This document shows positions 19,035 through 29,887 of a stretch of DNA of 64,000 bases, piece by piece. The notes beneath the pieces are model-generated. The model was given only the letters and a program-made list of their open reading frames with translations. It made no database searches and was not told the DNA's origin. Source of the DNA: Phycisphaerales bacterium (lineage in GTDB: Bacteria > Planctomycetota > UBA1135 > UBA2386); the NCBI GenBank assembly GCA_020247305.1, contig JADCJE010000097.1, forward strand, positions 1-64,000. Direction: 5' to 3'. Every line of letters starts with the position of its first letter. Within the stretch, counting starts at the first letter, position 1. Made by a program: the position numbers and the translations under genes.

Positions 19035-19110
19035 TGGAGCCGATGGTGGGACTCGAACCCGCGACCTATGCTTTACGAAAGCATTGCTCTACCAACTGAG
19101 CTACATCGGC
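19035..19110 (-). tRNA. tRNA-Thr (anticodon CGT), CCA encoded
   Basis: Reverse complement GCCGATG-TA-GCTCAGTTGGTAGAGC-A-ATGCT-TTCGTAA-AGCAT-AGGTC-GCGGGTTCGAGTCCCAC-CATCGGC-T-CCA folds as a cloverleaf. Confidence 0.95.
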
Positions 19111-19126
19111 ACAGAACGGGGCGAAC

Positions 19127-19155
19127 AGCGTAGCGATCGGCAGGCCGCCGGTCCA
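19127..19155 (-). promoter_or_regulatory. Candidate promoter of tRNA-Thr, TGGACC-N17-TACGCT
   Basis: Minus-strand boxes upstream of the tRNA 5' end. Confidence 0.45.
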
Positions 19156-19351
19156 GAGTGAAGCCGATCGTTCGCCCGCGGCTCCCGCTGCGCCCGACGC
19201 CACCGAACGCCCCGAGCGCCACAGCGCCGCGCCGCCGGAAATGCCAACCGGCCGTGGCAACGCAAGTCGCCACGGCCGGTCGTTGATGCGCCGTCCGCCT
19301 GCAGGCCGCGGCGCGGCGACGCGGGCGGACGGGCACGCCACGCTGGAAGGA

Positions 19352-21475
19352 TCAGCCTTCCGACTTCGGCGCCGTCGCGACGCGGGTGAACTTCTGCAGC
19401 AGTTCGAGCGTCGCTTCGGGCGCGAGCTTGGCCTTGCCGAGGGCCGCGCCGAGGTCGATGCGCAGACCAGCGTCGGTGGCGCCTTCGAGCGCCGTGCGCA
19501 GGGCCGCGACCGCATCGCCGCCGTTGGCGCCGCGACCGAGGATGTTGCCGATCGCCGTCGCCGCCGCGCGCTTGAGGTCGACACTGCCGCCGCCGGCGAG
19601 CGCGGCCGAAAGGGCCGGGAGGGCCGCTTCCCCACCGGCGAGGCCGATGGCCTTCGCCGCCGGGACCGACACCGCGTCCGCGCGGTCGAGCTGACCGGCG
19701 AGCGCCGCCAGGGCGCCGCCGATGTCGCTCTTACCGTTGGCCATCGCCGCGAGGCTGCTGCTCGCCATGGCCGCGTAGGCCTCGGCGCGCGCATTCGCCG
19801 GGTCGGCGACGCCTTCGAGGGCCGCCTTGGCGGCGGCTTCGAGCGCTTCGCCGGTCAGCGGCGCCTTGATGTAGGTGTAGCCGTCGCCGAGGCGCGCCTT
19901 GGCCGCCTCCTCGTCCTTGCACAGGATGGCGATCTTGCAGTTCGCCATGCGCGGGTCCTTCTTGACGTTGCCGATCACGTCCTGCGGCAGGCGATCCGGC
20001 AGGATGTCGCTGACGACGAGGAAGTCGATGTTCGGGTTGGTCAGCAGCGCCGCCATGCCGGAGACGGCATCGGCGCTGTGGCTGACGGCGAAGCCGCGCT
20101 TGCCCGCGACCGAGCTGACTGCGGCGTCGGCGTCCGCCGCCGGCGCGACGACGTGCAGCGTGTGCACGGCCTGCTCGGTGATGGCTGCAGCGAGCACCTC
20201 GACGACCGCGCCGCCCGCCGGCACGGCGACGCCGCCGGTCGCCTTGACCAGGGCTTCGGCCGCGGCGTAGCGCACGCGCTTGTCGTTGCTGCCGAGCGAC
20301 TGGACCAGCGCCGACGAAGCGGCGGAGTCGGCGTTCTCGGCGACGCCGAGCGCGCCCACCGCACCCATCGACACCGGCGCCAGCTTGCCGGCGTTGCCGG
20401 CGTCGAGCGCGCCGCGCACGGCGTCGAGACCCGACGCGAGGGCGACGGCCTTCAGGTCGGCGGCCACGGCTTCGAGCGGCTTCATCGCTTCGTCGCCGCC
20501 GGCCACGCCCTGGTCGATGAGGTTGGCCTGGGCGAGGCAGGCTGACGCGAACGTGCTGCGGGCGTCGAGGCTCGACGGCGCGATGCGCAGCGCCGCCGCG
20601 GCGCAGCCCTTGGCCAGCTCGGCCGGGTACAGCAGCGCCGGGACGTCCGCGGCCACGAGCTTGTCGTTCGCCAGCGACCAGACCACGTCGCTCCACGCGC
20701 CGGCCGCGACGTTGCCCTTGAGGTACTCGCGGGCCTGGGCGAGGTAGAGGTCGACGACGGCGCCGTTGGCGCCCTTCTTCTGCAGGAACTTGCGGGCGAT
20801 GGCGCGCACGTTGGCGCGCTCGTCGTTGCCGAGGTGCACCATCGCCGGGATGGCGCGGTCGTCACCGATCAGGTCGAGCGCCGCGGCGGCGTTCTGCACC
20901 ACCTCGTTGCTGCTGCTGCCCAGCGCCGCGATCAGCGGCAGGACCGCGTGCGAGCGGATCTGCGACAGGGCCGAGACGGCGAGGATCTGGCCGTCCTGGT
21001 CGTCCTTGTTGCCGAGCTTCTCGACGAGGGCGGGCACCGCGAACTCGCCGTGCTCCGCGACCAGCGTGTTGATCGCCGATTGACGGGCGCCGTAGTCGCT
21101 GTCCTTGGCGGTCGCCGTGGCGACCAGGCCCGCGATCGCCGCGTCGTCGCGCGAGCGCACCTTCTTCTCGACCTTGGCGCGCTCCATGATCGAGATCGCG
21201 ATCTTCTGGATCTCGCTCGGGTTGCCGTCGGCGTCCTTCTGCGTCATCAGCAGGTACCACTCGTCCTGCGAGATCGAGCGGTACATCGTGAGCGCGTCGG
21301 CGTTCGACGGATCGCCGGCGAGGATCTCGCGCAGCTTCGCGGTCGCTTCCTCCTTCTTGTTCAGGCGGAGCAGCGTGGCGGCCTCCTGCAGCGGCGAATC
21401 CTGCGCCGCAACGGCGCCACCGACGACCGCGGCGATGGCCGCCGCGAGCAGGGACTGGGAGAGGGAGCGAGCCAT
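19352..21475 (-). CDS. Exported HEAT-repeat protein with internal receiver-like domain
   Basis: In-frame ATG 21475 'MARSLSQSLLAAAIAAVVGGAVAAQ' signal peptide; HEAT units 'AVPALVEKLGNKDDQDGQILAVSALSQI', 'AVLPLIAALGSSSNEVVQNAAAALDLIGD'; receiver-like segment 'HTLHVVAPAADADAAV...IDFLVVSDILPD...CKIAILCKDE..YTYIKAPLTGEAL'. Confidence 0.85.
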   Translation of the reverse strand: MARSLSQSLLAAAIAAVVGGAVAAQDSPLQEAATLLRLNKKEEATAKLREILAGDPSNADALTMYRSISQDEWYLLMTQKDADGNPSEIQKIAISIMERAKVEKKVRSRDDAAIAGLVATATAKDSDYGARQSAINTLVAEHGEFAVPALVEKLGNKDDQDGQILAVSALSQIRSHAVLPLIAALGSSSNEVVQNAAAALDLIGDDRAIPAMVHLGNDERANVRAIARKFLQKKGANGAVVDLYLAQAREYLKGNVAAGAWSDVVWSLANDKLVAADVPALLYPAELAKGCAAAALRIAPSSLDARSTFASACLAQANLIDQGVAGGDEAMKPLEAVAADLKAVALASGLDAVRGALDAGNAGKLAPVSMGAVGALGVAENADSAASSALVQSLGSNDKRVRYAAAEALVKATGGVAVPAGGAVVEVLAAAITEQAVHTLHVVAPAADADAAVSSVAGKRGFAVSHSADAVSGMAALLTNPNIDFLVVSDILPDRLPQDVIGNVKKDPRMANCKIAILCKDEEAAKARLGDGYTYIKAPLTGEALEAAAKAALEGVADPANARAEAYAAMASSSLAAMANGKSDIGGALAALAGQLDRADAVSVPAAKAIGLAGGEAALPALSAALAGGGSVDLKRAAATAIGNILGRGANGGDAVAALRTALEGATDAGLRIDLGAALGKAKLAPEATLELLQKFTRVATAPKSEG

Positions 21476-21603
21476 GAAACGGGACTCCTTGAGGGTCGGA
21501 TGCAGTGGGGTCTCTGGGAAGGCCGCGGGCGGTGCAGGGCTTCGTGCACTGGACGCAAAGCACCGCGGCCCTCCGTCCGGTGGAAGCCGGAAAGGGCCGC
21601 CGA

Positions 21604-21631
21604 ATGCTATGTTCCGTCCGTCGAGGGTCAA
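21604..21631 (-). promoter_or_regulatory. Candidate promoter TTGACC-N16-TAGCAT for the HEAT protein
   Basis: Minus-strand reading of 21604-21631; 5/6 and 4/6 matches to the sigma-70 boxes. Confidence 0.5.
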
Positions 21632-21778
21632 GCATGCGCCGCGCCGGACAGCGCGGCCCGCCTCCCCCTCACTGCCCCGCCCCAGCTGCGCCGCGCCGCC
21701 CGCCGCCGCCGCCGCCGACCGACCGCGGCCCACCGCCACCGGCCAACCCCGCCCGCCTTGCTCCGTCCCGCCGCCGCT

Positions 21779-23149
21779 ATGCCGACCCACCCCGCCTTGA
21801 TCCTGCTCGTCGACGACCATCGCGCCGTGCGGGAGGAACTGTGCTTCCAGCTGGGCTACGACGGCTACCAGACGCGCGAAGCGGCCGACGGGCCGACGGC
21901 GGTCGCGATGGCCGCCGACCCGGCGGTGGACCTGATGGTGCTCGACGTCAAGCTCCCGGGACTCGACGGCCTCGACGTGCTGGCGCAGGCCAAGGCGGCG
22001 CGGCCGGACCTGCCGGTGGTGATGATCAGCGGCCACGGCGATCTCGAAACCGCCGTGCTCGCCGTCCGCCGCGGCGCCTACGACTTCCTGCAGAAGCCGT
22101 TCAGCAAGGACCGCCTGGTCCTGTCGCTGCAGAACGCGCTGGCCGCGAGCCGCCTCGCGCGCGAAAACCGCGTCCTGCGCGAAGCGCTCGCCCGCGACCA
22201 CCGCCTGCTTGGCGACAGCGCCGCAATGCAGCAGCTGCGCACGACGATCGCCAAGGTCGCCCCCACCGACGTCGCCGTGCTGATCACCGGCGAGAACGGC
22301 ACCGGCAAGGAGCTGGCGGCGCGGCAACTGCACCTGCAGGGCCGGCGCAACCAAGGCCCGTTCGTGGCGCGCAACTGCGCCGCGATCGCGCCCGAACTGG
22401 TCGAGAGCGAACTCTTCGGCCACGAGCGCGGCGCGTTCACCGGCGCAGTGACGGCGTACGCCGGCGCGTTCGAGCAGGCGCACGGCGGCACGCTGTTCCT
22501 CGACGAGGTCGGCGACATGCCGGCGGCGATGCAGGCCAAGCTGCTGCGCGCGGTGCAGGAGCGGGTCGTGCAGCGCGTCGGCGGCAGCAAGGAGGTCGCC
22601 GTCGACGTGCGCATCGTCGCCGCCACCAACCAGGATCTCGCCGCGATGGTCACCGCCAAGTCCTTCCGCGAGGACCTCTACTACCGGCTGCACGGCGTCG
22701 GCGTGCGCCTGCCGGCGTTGCGCGAACGCCCAGACGACGTGCCGCTGCTGGCCGCGCACTTCCTCGCAAGTGTGCGCGCGCGCTACGGACTGGCGCCGCA
22801 ACGATTCGCCGTCGACGCGATTGCGTGGCTCGCGACCCAGCCCTGGCCCGGCAACGTGCGGCAACTGCGCAACGTCGTCGAGGCGGCGGCGGCGCTGGCG
22901 GACGGCGACGAGGTCGGCGTCGCCGACCTCGCCGGCGCGCTGCCGACGGCGTCGCCGTCGCGCACCGGCGACGGCAGCGTCGACTGGTTCGCCTTCGACC
23001 GCATCGAGGACTTCCGCGCCGCGACCGAGAAGGAGTTCCTGCGCCGCAAGCTGCTGCAGTTCGACGGCAACATCAAGCGCACCGCCGAGCACATCGACCT
23101 GATGCGCAGCAACCTCTACAAGAAGCTGGAGCGCTACGGGCTCAAGTAG
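21779..23149 (+). CDS. NtrC-family sigma-54-dependent response regulator
   Basis: Receiver '[32 protein letters not shown]'; AAA+ '[17 protein letters not shown]', '[14 protein letters not shown]'; Fis-type HTH '[32 protein letters not shown]'. Confidence 0.95.
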   Translation: MPTHPALILLVDDHRAVREELCFQLGYDGYQTREAADGPTAVAMAADPAVDLMVLDVKLPGLDGLDVLAQAKAARPDLPVVMISGHGDLETAVLAVRRGAYDFLQKPFSKDRLVLSLQNALAASRLARENRVLREALARDHRLLGDSAAMQQLRTTIAKVAPTDVAVLITGENGTGKELAARQLHLQGRRNQGPFVARNCAAIAPELVESELFGHERGAFTGAVTAYAGAFEQAHGGTLFLDEVGDMPAAMQAKLLRAVQERVVQRVGGSKEVAVDVRIVAATNQDLAAMVTAKSFREDLYYRLHGVGVRLPALRERPDDVPLLAAHFLASVRARYGLAPQRFAVDAIAWLATQPWPGNVRQLRNVVEAAAALADGDEVGVADLAGALPTASPSRTGDGSVDWFAFDRIEDFRAATEKEFLRRKLLQFDGNIKRTAEHIDLMRSNLYKKLERYGLK

Positions 23150-23225
23150 CCGGGCGCTGGATCCGCGCGGGTCGCCGCGGGCGCGGGGCGCGATCGTCGC
23201 GCCCACGGTGCGCCGCGTGCGGCGA

Positions 23226-24128
23226 TCACTTCGCCGGCAGGACGATCTTCTGGCCGTCGCGGACGTTGTCGCCGAGGCCCGGGTTGGCCTGCTTGATCGC
23301 GGCGACCATCTTGTCGGCGTTCTTGCGGCCGTACGTCCGCTCGGCGATGCGCCACAGGGAGTCGCCGGGCTTGACCGTGTAGCTCGTGCCGCCGGCCGGC
23401 GGCGTCGCCGAGCTGCTGGCGGGCGCGCCCGTCGCGCCACCGTTGCCGTTGCTGTTGCTGTTGGCCGGCGCGACCGTGCCCGCCGGCGCGAGCGTCGGCA
23501 TGGGCACGTTGGTCACGACGGCAGCGCCCGGCGCGACCGCCGCCGCCGGCGCACCCGCGCTGGGCGCATCGGCCGTGAGGACCTTGGGCTTGCTGGCCTC
23601 GATCGCGAGCAGCAGCACCTCGTCGTCGACCCACGGCACGGCCACTTCCTGGCCGACGCGCAGCACTTCGAGTTCCTCGTTGAGCGACTTGGTCTCGGCG
23701 AGGTAGGGATCGCGCGCGCCGCACCAACGGCGGACGAGGCTGTCGAGCGAGTCGTTGGGCTTCGCACGGACCCAGCGCACGTTGCGCTCGCGGCGCGACA
23801 GTCCGAGTTGCTGCGCGACGAGGTCCGCGGCGACCATCGGCTTCGGGGCCGCGGCGGCCAGCGGCTGCGGCGCCACGTCGGTCGGCGAGGGCACGCCCGG
23901 GAACGCCGCGTCGGCGGCCTTCACACCGCCGTCCGCCGCCGGCGTGGCAGCGGGCTTGCTCGCGTCGGCGTCCTTCGCCGCGACTTCCTGGTTGAGGATG
24001 TGCGCCAGGCCTGGCGTCTGCGCCGCGCGCTTGTCGTCACCGCTCGGGCGGAACAACACCGCGACGACGAGGATCAGGCCGAGGAATCCGGAGACCGCAT
24101 ACACCAACAAACGCTCGTTCTGCTTCAT
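23226..24128 (-). CDS. Membrane-anchored LysM-domain protein
   Basis: N-terminal TM 'LLVYAVSGFLGLILVVAVLF'; C-terminal LysM 'YTVKPGDSLWRIAERTYGRKNADKMVAAIKQANPGLGDNVRDGQKIVLP'. Confidence 0.9.
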   Translation of the reverse strand: MKQNERLLVYAVSGFLGLILVVAVLFRPSGDDKRAAQTPGLAHILNQEVAAKDADASKPAATPAADGGVKAADAAFPGVPSPTDVAPQPLAAAAPKPMVAADLVAQQLGLSRRERNVRWVRAKPNDSLDSLVRRWCGARDPYLAETKSLNEELEVLRVGQEVAVPWVDDEVLLLAIEASKPKVLTADAPSAGAPAAAVAPGAAVVTNVPMPTLAPAGTVAPANSNSNGNGGATGAPASSSATPPAGGTSYTVKPGDSLWRIAERTYGRKNADKMVAAIKQANPGLGDNVRDGQKIVLPAK

Positions 24129-24246
24129 GGCACCCTCCGACGACGCGATGCACCGCGCCGCCGCGCAAGGGGCGGGACGCACGCCATGACGAGAAGCGCG
24201 CGGGACCGCCCGACGCCGTCAGGATGACCGCCCGACGACTGGGCGC

Positions 24247-24274
24247 ATCCTAGAGCGCGCCCTCGCCGCTGCAA
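24247..24274 (-). promoter_or_regulatory. Candidate promoter TTGCAG-N16-TAGGAT upstream of the LysM gene
   Basis: Minus-strand boxes with the same -10 as at 14055. Confidence 0.4.
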
Positions 24275-24316
24275 CCCTGGGGCGCAACTTCGCGGCGATG
24301 GCCCGGCGCGCGCGGC

Positions 24317-25147
24317 TCACGAGCCGGCGGGCTTCGGGCGATGCTCGAGCACGGCGGTTCCCGGTTCGACGACGAGTTCGGCAGCCGGCGCGGTCTTGGG
24401 GTCGAGTTCGATGCCGTTGAGTTCGATCGCGACGCGATCGCCGCTGTGGTCGCGATAGGCGACCTCGCGCAGCAGCCCGTCGGCGGCCTGCAGCGTCAGG
24501 TCGAGGCTGCGCACGCGCGCGGCCACCGCCGGCGTGCGCGGCGCCAACTGCACCTGCACGGTTCCCGGTGGTTTGCCGTCCGCACCGGCCGGCACGTCGG
24601 CCACGCCGACGACGACGAAGTCGCGCAGCAGCGGCGCGCTGTCGCCACCGACGGCGGCGAACAGGCTGCGCGCCAGTTCCGGGCCGTCGAGGTGGAAGCG
24701 CTCGATCTGCTTCTTCTGCGGCCGGTGCACTTCGTAGACGCGCTCGGCGAGGCGGACCACCGACGGCCGCGGTTCGGCGGCGAAGAAGACGACGACCGCC
24801 GGCTCGCGCCGGAACAGGAAGCGTCCCTTGCTGACCAGCGGCTCCTTCAGCAGTTCAGTGGTGCGCCGCTGCACGTAGTCGGCGACCAGCACCTTGGCAC
24901 GCTGCGAGCGTTCGGCGTGCAGGCGCAGCAGCGCTTCGGCGCGGGCGACCTCGGCGGCCGGAGCCGGCGTCGGCTCCTGGGTCTGCGCCTGGGCCTGGGC
25001 CGCGGCCACCGGCTGGGTCGACGGCTGGGTCGACGGCTGGGTCGACGGCTGGGTCGACGGCTGGGTCGCGGACGGCTTCGGACCCTGTCCGGCGAGGCCG
25101 GCAGCGCCCGCGAGCACGAGCACCGCGACGGTGGCAGGACGCTTCAT
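24317..25147 (-). CDS. LolA-like outer-membrane lipoprotein carrier family protein
   Basis: Signal peptide; '[66 protein letters not shown]' resembles LolA-like proteins; ATGA overlap with the upstream gene. Confidence 0.75.
   Translation of the reverse strand: MKRPATVAVLVLAGAAGLAGQGPKPSATQPSTQPSTQPSTQPSTQPVAAAQAQAQTQEPTPAPAAEVARAEALLRLHAERSQRAKVLVADYVQRRTTELLKEPLVSKGRFLFRREPAVVVFFAAEPRPSVVRLAERVYEVHRPQKKQIERFHLDGPELARSLFAAVGGDSAPLLRDFVVVGVADVPAGADGKPPGTVQVQLAPRTPAVAARVRSLDLTLQAADGLLREVAYRDHSGDRVAIELNGIELDPKTAPAAELVVEPGTAVLEHRPKPAGS
25011..25068 (-). repeat. In-frame 12-bp minisatellite (GGCTGGGTCGAC) x ~5 encoding (TQPS)n
   Basis: Four identical 12-mers plus one partial, inside the LolA-like CDS. 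Confidence 0.95.
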
Positions 25148-26505
25148 GCGCGCTCCAGCGAGGTAGGGGCCTCGGCGACGTTCGCCGGCGATTGCGCCGC
25201 CGCTCCCGACACGCGCGGCACGAGGTCGTAGCGGCGCTGCAAGCGGCCAATGGCGAAGAACACCTGCAGGCGCAGACGGTCGAGCCAACCGAGGTCGAAG
25301 CCGCCAGCGAGCACGGTCGTGACCGCGCGCGCGATGCCGAACATGCGCCGCGGCGCGAAGAAGATGTCGCGCGTCGCCGGATCGTAGAAGCCGGTCACGA
25401 AGCGGCGCACGAACCGGTAGCGCGCCTGCAGCGTGCGGTCGAAGCGCGCGCGCGCGCCGGCGCTGCCGGCGACGCCGCGGCGGACGACCGCGCCCGCCGC
25501 CGCGGCGGCCTCGATGCCCGAGCGCAGCGCCATCTGCACGCCGGTCGAGAAGATCGGGTCGAGGAACGAGCCGGCGTCGCCGGCGAGGAACCAGCGCTCG
25601 CCGCAGTAGGCGCTGGCGCGGTAGCTGAAGCCGCTCTCGACGTGGCATTCGCCGACGCGCTCGGCCGCCGCCAGCAGGCTCGCCGCGTATGGCGACGTCG
25701 CCGCGACGTCGGCGAACAACTGCGCCGGGTCGCCCTTCGTCCGGCCGCGCCACGTGTCGAGGTCGAGCACCGCGCCGACGCTCATGACGCCGTCGGGCAG
25801 CGGGATGAACCACATCCAGCCGAGGTCCGGCAGCGCGACGATGCGCGTGTCGCCGGCGCGCTCGCCCGGATCGACGGGCACGCCGCGGAAGTGCGCGTAC
25901 ACCGACGCCTTGCGCAGTTCCTCGTCGGCAATGCGCACGCCGTGGCGGCGCGCGACGAAGCCGGCGCGGCCGCTGGCGTCGACCAAGGCCTTGGCGCACA
26001 CGGTGGTCACGCCCGCCGCCGTGGCGACGTCGACCTCGACGCCGTCGACGACGTCGCGCAGCGCGATCGCGCGGCCAGCCAACCGCCGCGCGCCGCAGGC
26101 CTGCGCGTGGTCGAGCAGCAGCGCGTCGAACTGCGCGCGCGGCACCTGCAGCGCGTACGGCGGATCGACGTGCTTGGCGGTCTGGAAGTCGAAGAGCACG
26201 GTGTGCGCGCCGTCGGGCGTGCGCAACTGTGCGCCGCGCTTCTGCACGAAGCCGGCGGCGTGCAAGCGTTCGCTGACGCCGAGTTGGCGGAACACGGCGT
26301 CGCCGAGCGGCAGCAGCGACTCGCCGATGTGGAAGCGCGGGAAGGCCTCGGCTTCGACGACGACGCAGCGCAGGCCCGCGCGCGCCGCCGCCGCCGCCGC
26401 CGCGCTGCCCGCCGGGCCGGCGCCGACGACGAGCACGTCGCACGCGCACCCCGCGAGCGCGGCGGGGCGTTCGTTCGCTGGATTGTTGGTGTCGCGGTCG
26501 CTCAT
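25144..26505 (-). CDS. FAD-dependent oxidoreductase (tryptophan-halogenase/geranylgeranyl-reductase-like)
   Basis: '[45 protein letters not shown]', '[27 protein letters not shown]'. Confidence 0.9.
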   Translation of the reverse strand: MSDRDTNNPANERPAALAGCACDVLVVGAGPAGSAAAAAAARAGLRCVVVEAEAFPRFHIGESLLPLGDAVFRQLGVSERLHAAGFVQKRGAQLRTPDGAHTVLFDFQTAKHVDPPYALQVPRAQFDALLLDHAQACGARRLAGRAIALRDVVDGVEVDVATAAGVTTVCAKALVDASGRAGFVARRHGVRIADEELRKASVYAHFRGVPVDPGERAGDTRIVALPDLGWMWFIPLPDGVMSVGAVLDLDTWRGRTKGDPAQLFADVAATSPYAASLLAAAERVGECHVESGFSYRASAYCGERWFLAGDAGSFLDPIFSTGVQMALRSGIEAAAAAGAVVRRGVAGSAGARARFDRTLQARYRFVRRFVTGFYDPATRDIFFAPRRMFGIARAVTTVLAGGFDLGWLDRLRLQVFFAIGRLQRRYDLVPRVSGAAAQSPANVAEAPTSLERA

Positions 26506-26621
26506 GGCAGCGAGACGAAGCGTCAGAGGGCGAGCGCCGCTCCGGCCCGCAGGATCGGCGCGGGCGCTGGAGCCGCCGCCAAGGTCCGTGGGAATGCCTG
26601 TCGCATGGTGCGCGCGGGCGG

Positions 26622-28262
26622 TCAGCCGCCGAGGTCGACGCCGGCCTGCCTGGCGAACGCCTGCGCCGCCGGGTAGCCGGCGTCGGCGTGGCGCATCACG
26701 CCGGTGCCCGGGTCGCACGTCAGCACGCGGCGGATGCGGCGAGCGGCCGCGTCGGTGCCGTCGGCGACGGTGACCTGACCGCTGTGGATCGACTTGCCCA
26801 TGCCGACGCCGCCGCCGTGGTGCAGCGACACCCACGTCGCGCCCGAAGCGACGTTGAGCATGGCGTTGAGCAGCGGCCAGTCGGCGATCGCATCGCTGCC
26901 GTCGAGCATCGCCTCGGTCTCGCGGTATGGCGAGGCGACCGAGCCGCAGTCGAGGTGGTCGCGGCCGAACACCACCGGCGCTTCGAGTTCGCCCTTGCGC
27001 ACCAGTTCGTTGACCGCGAGGCCGAAGCGCGCGCGCTCGCCATAACCGAGCCACAGGATGCGCGCCGGCAGGCCTTGGAACGCGATCTTCTGGCGCGCCT
27101 TCTCGAGCCAGGTGCGGATCGCCGGATTGTCGCCGAACATCTCCAGCGCCAGCTCGTCGGTGCGCGCGATGTCGGCCGGGTTGCCGCTGAGCGCGACCCA
27201 GCGGAACGGCCCGCGGCCCTCGCAGAACAACGGCCGGATGTACTCGGGGATGAAGCCCTTGATGCGGAAGGCCTCGGCGATGCCGTGGTCGCGCGCTTCG
27301 GTGCGGATGTTGTTGCCGTAGTCGAACGTGATCGCGCCGCGCTCCTGCAGGTCGAGCATCAGGCCGACGTGCTTGCACACGGTGCGGTAGGCCTGCTCGA
27401 GGTAGCCCTTGGGGTCGCGCTCGCGCAGCTCGCGCGCCTTCTCGACCGTCATGCCGTCGGGCACGTAGCCGACCAGCATGTCGTGCGCCGAGGTCTGGTC
27501 GGTGAGCAGGTCGGGGATCACGCCGCTGTCGCGGATCACGGTCAGCAGTTCGGTGGCGTTGCACTTCACGCCGATCGACCACGCCTGCCCCGCCGCCTTG
27601 CGCGCCAGCGCCGCCTGCAGCGCCAGCTTGGGGTCGTCGATGCGCTCGTCGAGGTACTTCGTCTCCAGGCGCTTGTCGATGCGCCAGCCCTCGACGTCGC
27701 AGGCGAGGCAGACGCCGCCCGCCATGGTCACGGCCAGCGGCTGCGCGCCGCCCATGCCGCCGAGGCCGGCGGTGACGACGAGCCGGCCCTTGAGGTCGCC
27801 GCCGAAGTGGCGCTTGCCGGCCGCGACGAAGGTCTCGTACGTGCCCTGCACGATCCCCTGCGTGCCGATGTAGATCCACGAGCCGGCCGTCATCTGGCCG
27901 TACATGATCAGGCCGAGCCTGTCGAGGCGGCGGAACTCGTCCCAGTTGGCCCAGTTGCCGACGAGGTTGCTGTTGGCGAGCAGCACGCGCGGCGCGTCCG
28001 GGTGCGTGTCGAACACGCCGACGCACTTGCCCGACTGCACCAGCATCGTCTGGTCGGGACGCAGCCGGCGCAGCGTCGCCAGGATCTTCTGCAGCGCCTC
28101 GGGGTTGCGCGCCGCCTTGCCGAGCCCGCCGTAGACGATCAGCCGCTCAGGGTCCTCGGCGACGTCGCGGTCGAGGTTGTTCTGCACCATCCGGTACGCG
28201 GCTTCGATCGTCCAATCGGCACAGTTCAGCTGCTTGCCCCGCGGGGCGCGGTACGACGTCAT
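26622..28262 (-). CDS. hutU: Urocanate hydratase
   Basis: '[22 protein letters not shown]', '[35 protein letters not shown]', '[25 protein letters not shown]'; in-frame ATG 28262. Confidence 0.97.
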   Translation of the reverse strand: MTSYRAPRGKQLNCADWTIEAAYRMVQNNLDRDVAEDPERLIVYGGLGKAARNPEALQKILATLRRLRPDQTMLVQSGKCVGVFDTHPDAPRVLLANSNLVGNWANWDEFRRLDRLGLIMYGQMTAGSWIYIGTQGIVQGTYETFVAAGKRHFGGDLKGRLVVTAGLGGMGGAQPLAVTMAGGVCLACDVEGWRIDKRLETKYLDERIDDPKLALQAALARKAAGQAWSIGVKCNATELLTVIRDSGVIPDLLTDQTSAHDMLVGYVPDGMTVEKARELRERDPKGYLEQAYRTVCKHVGLMLDLQERGAITFDYGNNIRTEARDHGIAEAFRIKGFIPEYIRPLFCEGRGPFRWVALSGNPADIARTDELALEMFGDNPAIRTWLEKARQKIAFQGLPARILWLGYGERARFGLAVNELVRKGELEAPVVFGRDHLDCGSVASPYRETEAMLDGSDAIADWPLLNAMLNVASGATWVSLHHGGGVGMGKSIHSGQVTVADGTDAAARRIRRVLTCDPGTGVMRHADAGYPAAQAFARQAGVDLGG

Positions 28263-28357
28263 GCGCGCGATCGTGGCGACGGGAGCGGGCAGGCGCAAGG
28301 TGGGCGGACGGCGGGGATTCCCCCGCATCCGGCTGCCGCATCCGGCGAACCCTCGGC

Positions 28358-29887
28358 ATGCCCGACGCCGTGTCCGCCCCCACGTCGCCTGCCGCGACTC
28401 CACGCCGCACCGTCGTCGTCACCGGCGCGACCGGCTACATCGGCGGACGGCTGGTGCCACGCCTGCTGGCCGCCGGCTGCCGCGTGGTCTGCCTCGTGCG
28501 CGAACCGCGCAAGCTCGACGCGCGGCCGTGGCGCCACCACCCGGCGGTCACCGTGCTCAAGGTCGACCTCACCGACCCGGGCGCGGTGGCGGCGGCGATG
28601 CGCGGCGCCGAAGCGGCCTTCTACCTCGTGCACTCGATGATCGCGCAGGGGCGCGACTACCGGCAGCAGGACCTGACGCTGGCGCGCGCCTTCGCCAAGG
28701 CCGCCGACGACGCCGGCGTCGGCCGCATCGTCTACCTCGGCGGACTAGGCGAGATGGGCAAGGACCTCAGCGAGCACCTGACCTCGCGTCGCGAGGTCGA
28801 GCACGCGCTCGCCGCGACCGGCGTGCCGGTCACCGTGTTCCGCGCCGCGATGATCATCGGATCGGGCTCGGCGTCGTTCGAGATCCTGCGCTACCTGGTC
28901 GAGCACCTGCCGGCGATGGTGACGCCGCGCTGGGTCAAGACCGAGTCGCAGCCGATCGCGGTGCGCAACGTGCTGCACTACCTCGTCGCCTGCCTCAACG
29001 CGCCAGCGACGGTCGGCGCGACGCTCGACATCGGCGGCCCCGAGGTGCTGTCGTACCGCGACCTGATGCGCGTGATGGCCGAGGCCCGCGGCCTGCGCCC
29101 GCGGATCGTCGTGCCGGTGCCGGTGCTCACGCCGCGGCTGAGCTCGCTGTGGATCCACCTGATCACGCCGGTGCCGCACACGATCGCGCGGCCGCTCGCC
29201 GAGGGACTCCGCAACCGGACCGTCTGCCGCGACGATCGCGCCGCCGCGCTCATGCCGCAGCAGTTGCTGACGATGCGCGAAGCGATCGACGCCGCGCTCG
29301 GCAAGCGCGCCGAGGACGAGGTCGAGACGGCGTGGACCGACGCCGGCGCGATGCCCGGCGACCCCGACTGGGCCGGCGGCACCACGTACGTCGACCACCG
29401 CGAGATCCAAGTCGCAGCGCCGACCACGACGACGTACGCGACCGCCGCGGCGATCGGCGGCGACACCGGCTGGTACGGCGGCAACTGGCTGTGGCGCCTG
29501 CGCGGCGCCATGGACAAGCTGATCGGCGGTCCGGGGCTGCGCCGCGGCCGCCGCGACCAGCACGACCTCGTCGTCGGCGACGCGCTCGACTTCTGGCGCG
29601 TGACCGACGTCGTGCCCGGCCGCCGCTTCGAGTTGCGCGCCGAGATGAAGCTGCCCGGCATCGCCACGCTGACGGTCACCGTCGACCCCGACGGCGCGGA
29701 CGGCGCCAAGAGCCGCCTTGGCCTGACCGCGCGCTTCCGGCCGCGCGGCCTGCTTGGCATCGCCTACTGGTACGCGGTGCTGCCGCTGCACGGCCTCGTG
29801 TTCGCCGGCATGCTGCGCGGCCTGCAGCGCGCGGCGGCGAAGGCGACGGCAGCCGCCCCGACTGCGGCGAGCACGCCGCCGGCGTAG
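28358..29887 (+). CDS. NAD(P)-binding SDR-family protein with C-terminal DUF2867-like domain
   Basis: '[36 protein letters not shown]', C-terminal '[24 protein letters not shown]'. Confidence 0.88.
   Translation: MPDAVSAPTSPAATPRRTVVVTGATGYIGGRLVPRLLAAGCRVVCLVREPRKLDARPWRHHPAVTVLKVDLTDPGAVAAAMRGAEAAFYLVHSMIAQGRDYRQQDLTLARAFAKAADDAGVGRIVYLGGLGEMGKDLSEHLTSRREVEHALAATGVPVTVFRAAMIIGSGSASFEILRYLVEHLPAMVTPRWVKTESQPIAVRNVLHYLVACLNAPATVGATLDIGGPEVLSYRDLMRVMAEARGLRPRIVVPVPVLTPRLSSLWIHLITPVPHTIARPLAEGLRNRTVCRDDRAAALMPQQLLTMREAIDAALGKRAEDEVETAWTDAGAMPGDPDWAGGTTYVDHREIQVAAPTTTTYATAAAIGGDTGWYGGNWLWRLRGAMDKLIGGPGLRRGRRDQHDLVVGDALDFWRVTDVVPGRRFELRAEMKLPGIATLTVTVDPDGADGAKSRLGLTARFRPRGLLGIAYWYAVLPLHGLVFAGMLRGLQRAAAKATAAAPTAASTPPA

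Noticed and set aside
21476-23440. N-terminal extension of the 1362-aa HEAT ORF
   Set aside because: The extension is antisense to the NtrC-type regulator; a proper signal peptide starts at the in-frame ATG at 21475.
25011-25068. Minisatellite as a CRISPR array
   Set aside because: 12-bp contiguous units without spacers, inside a coding frame.
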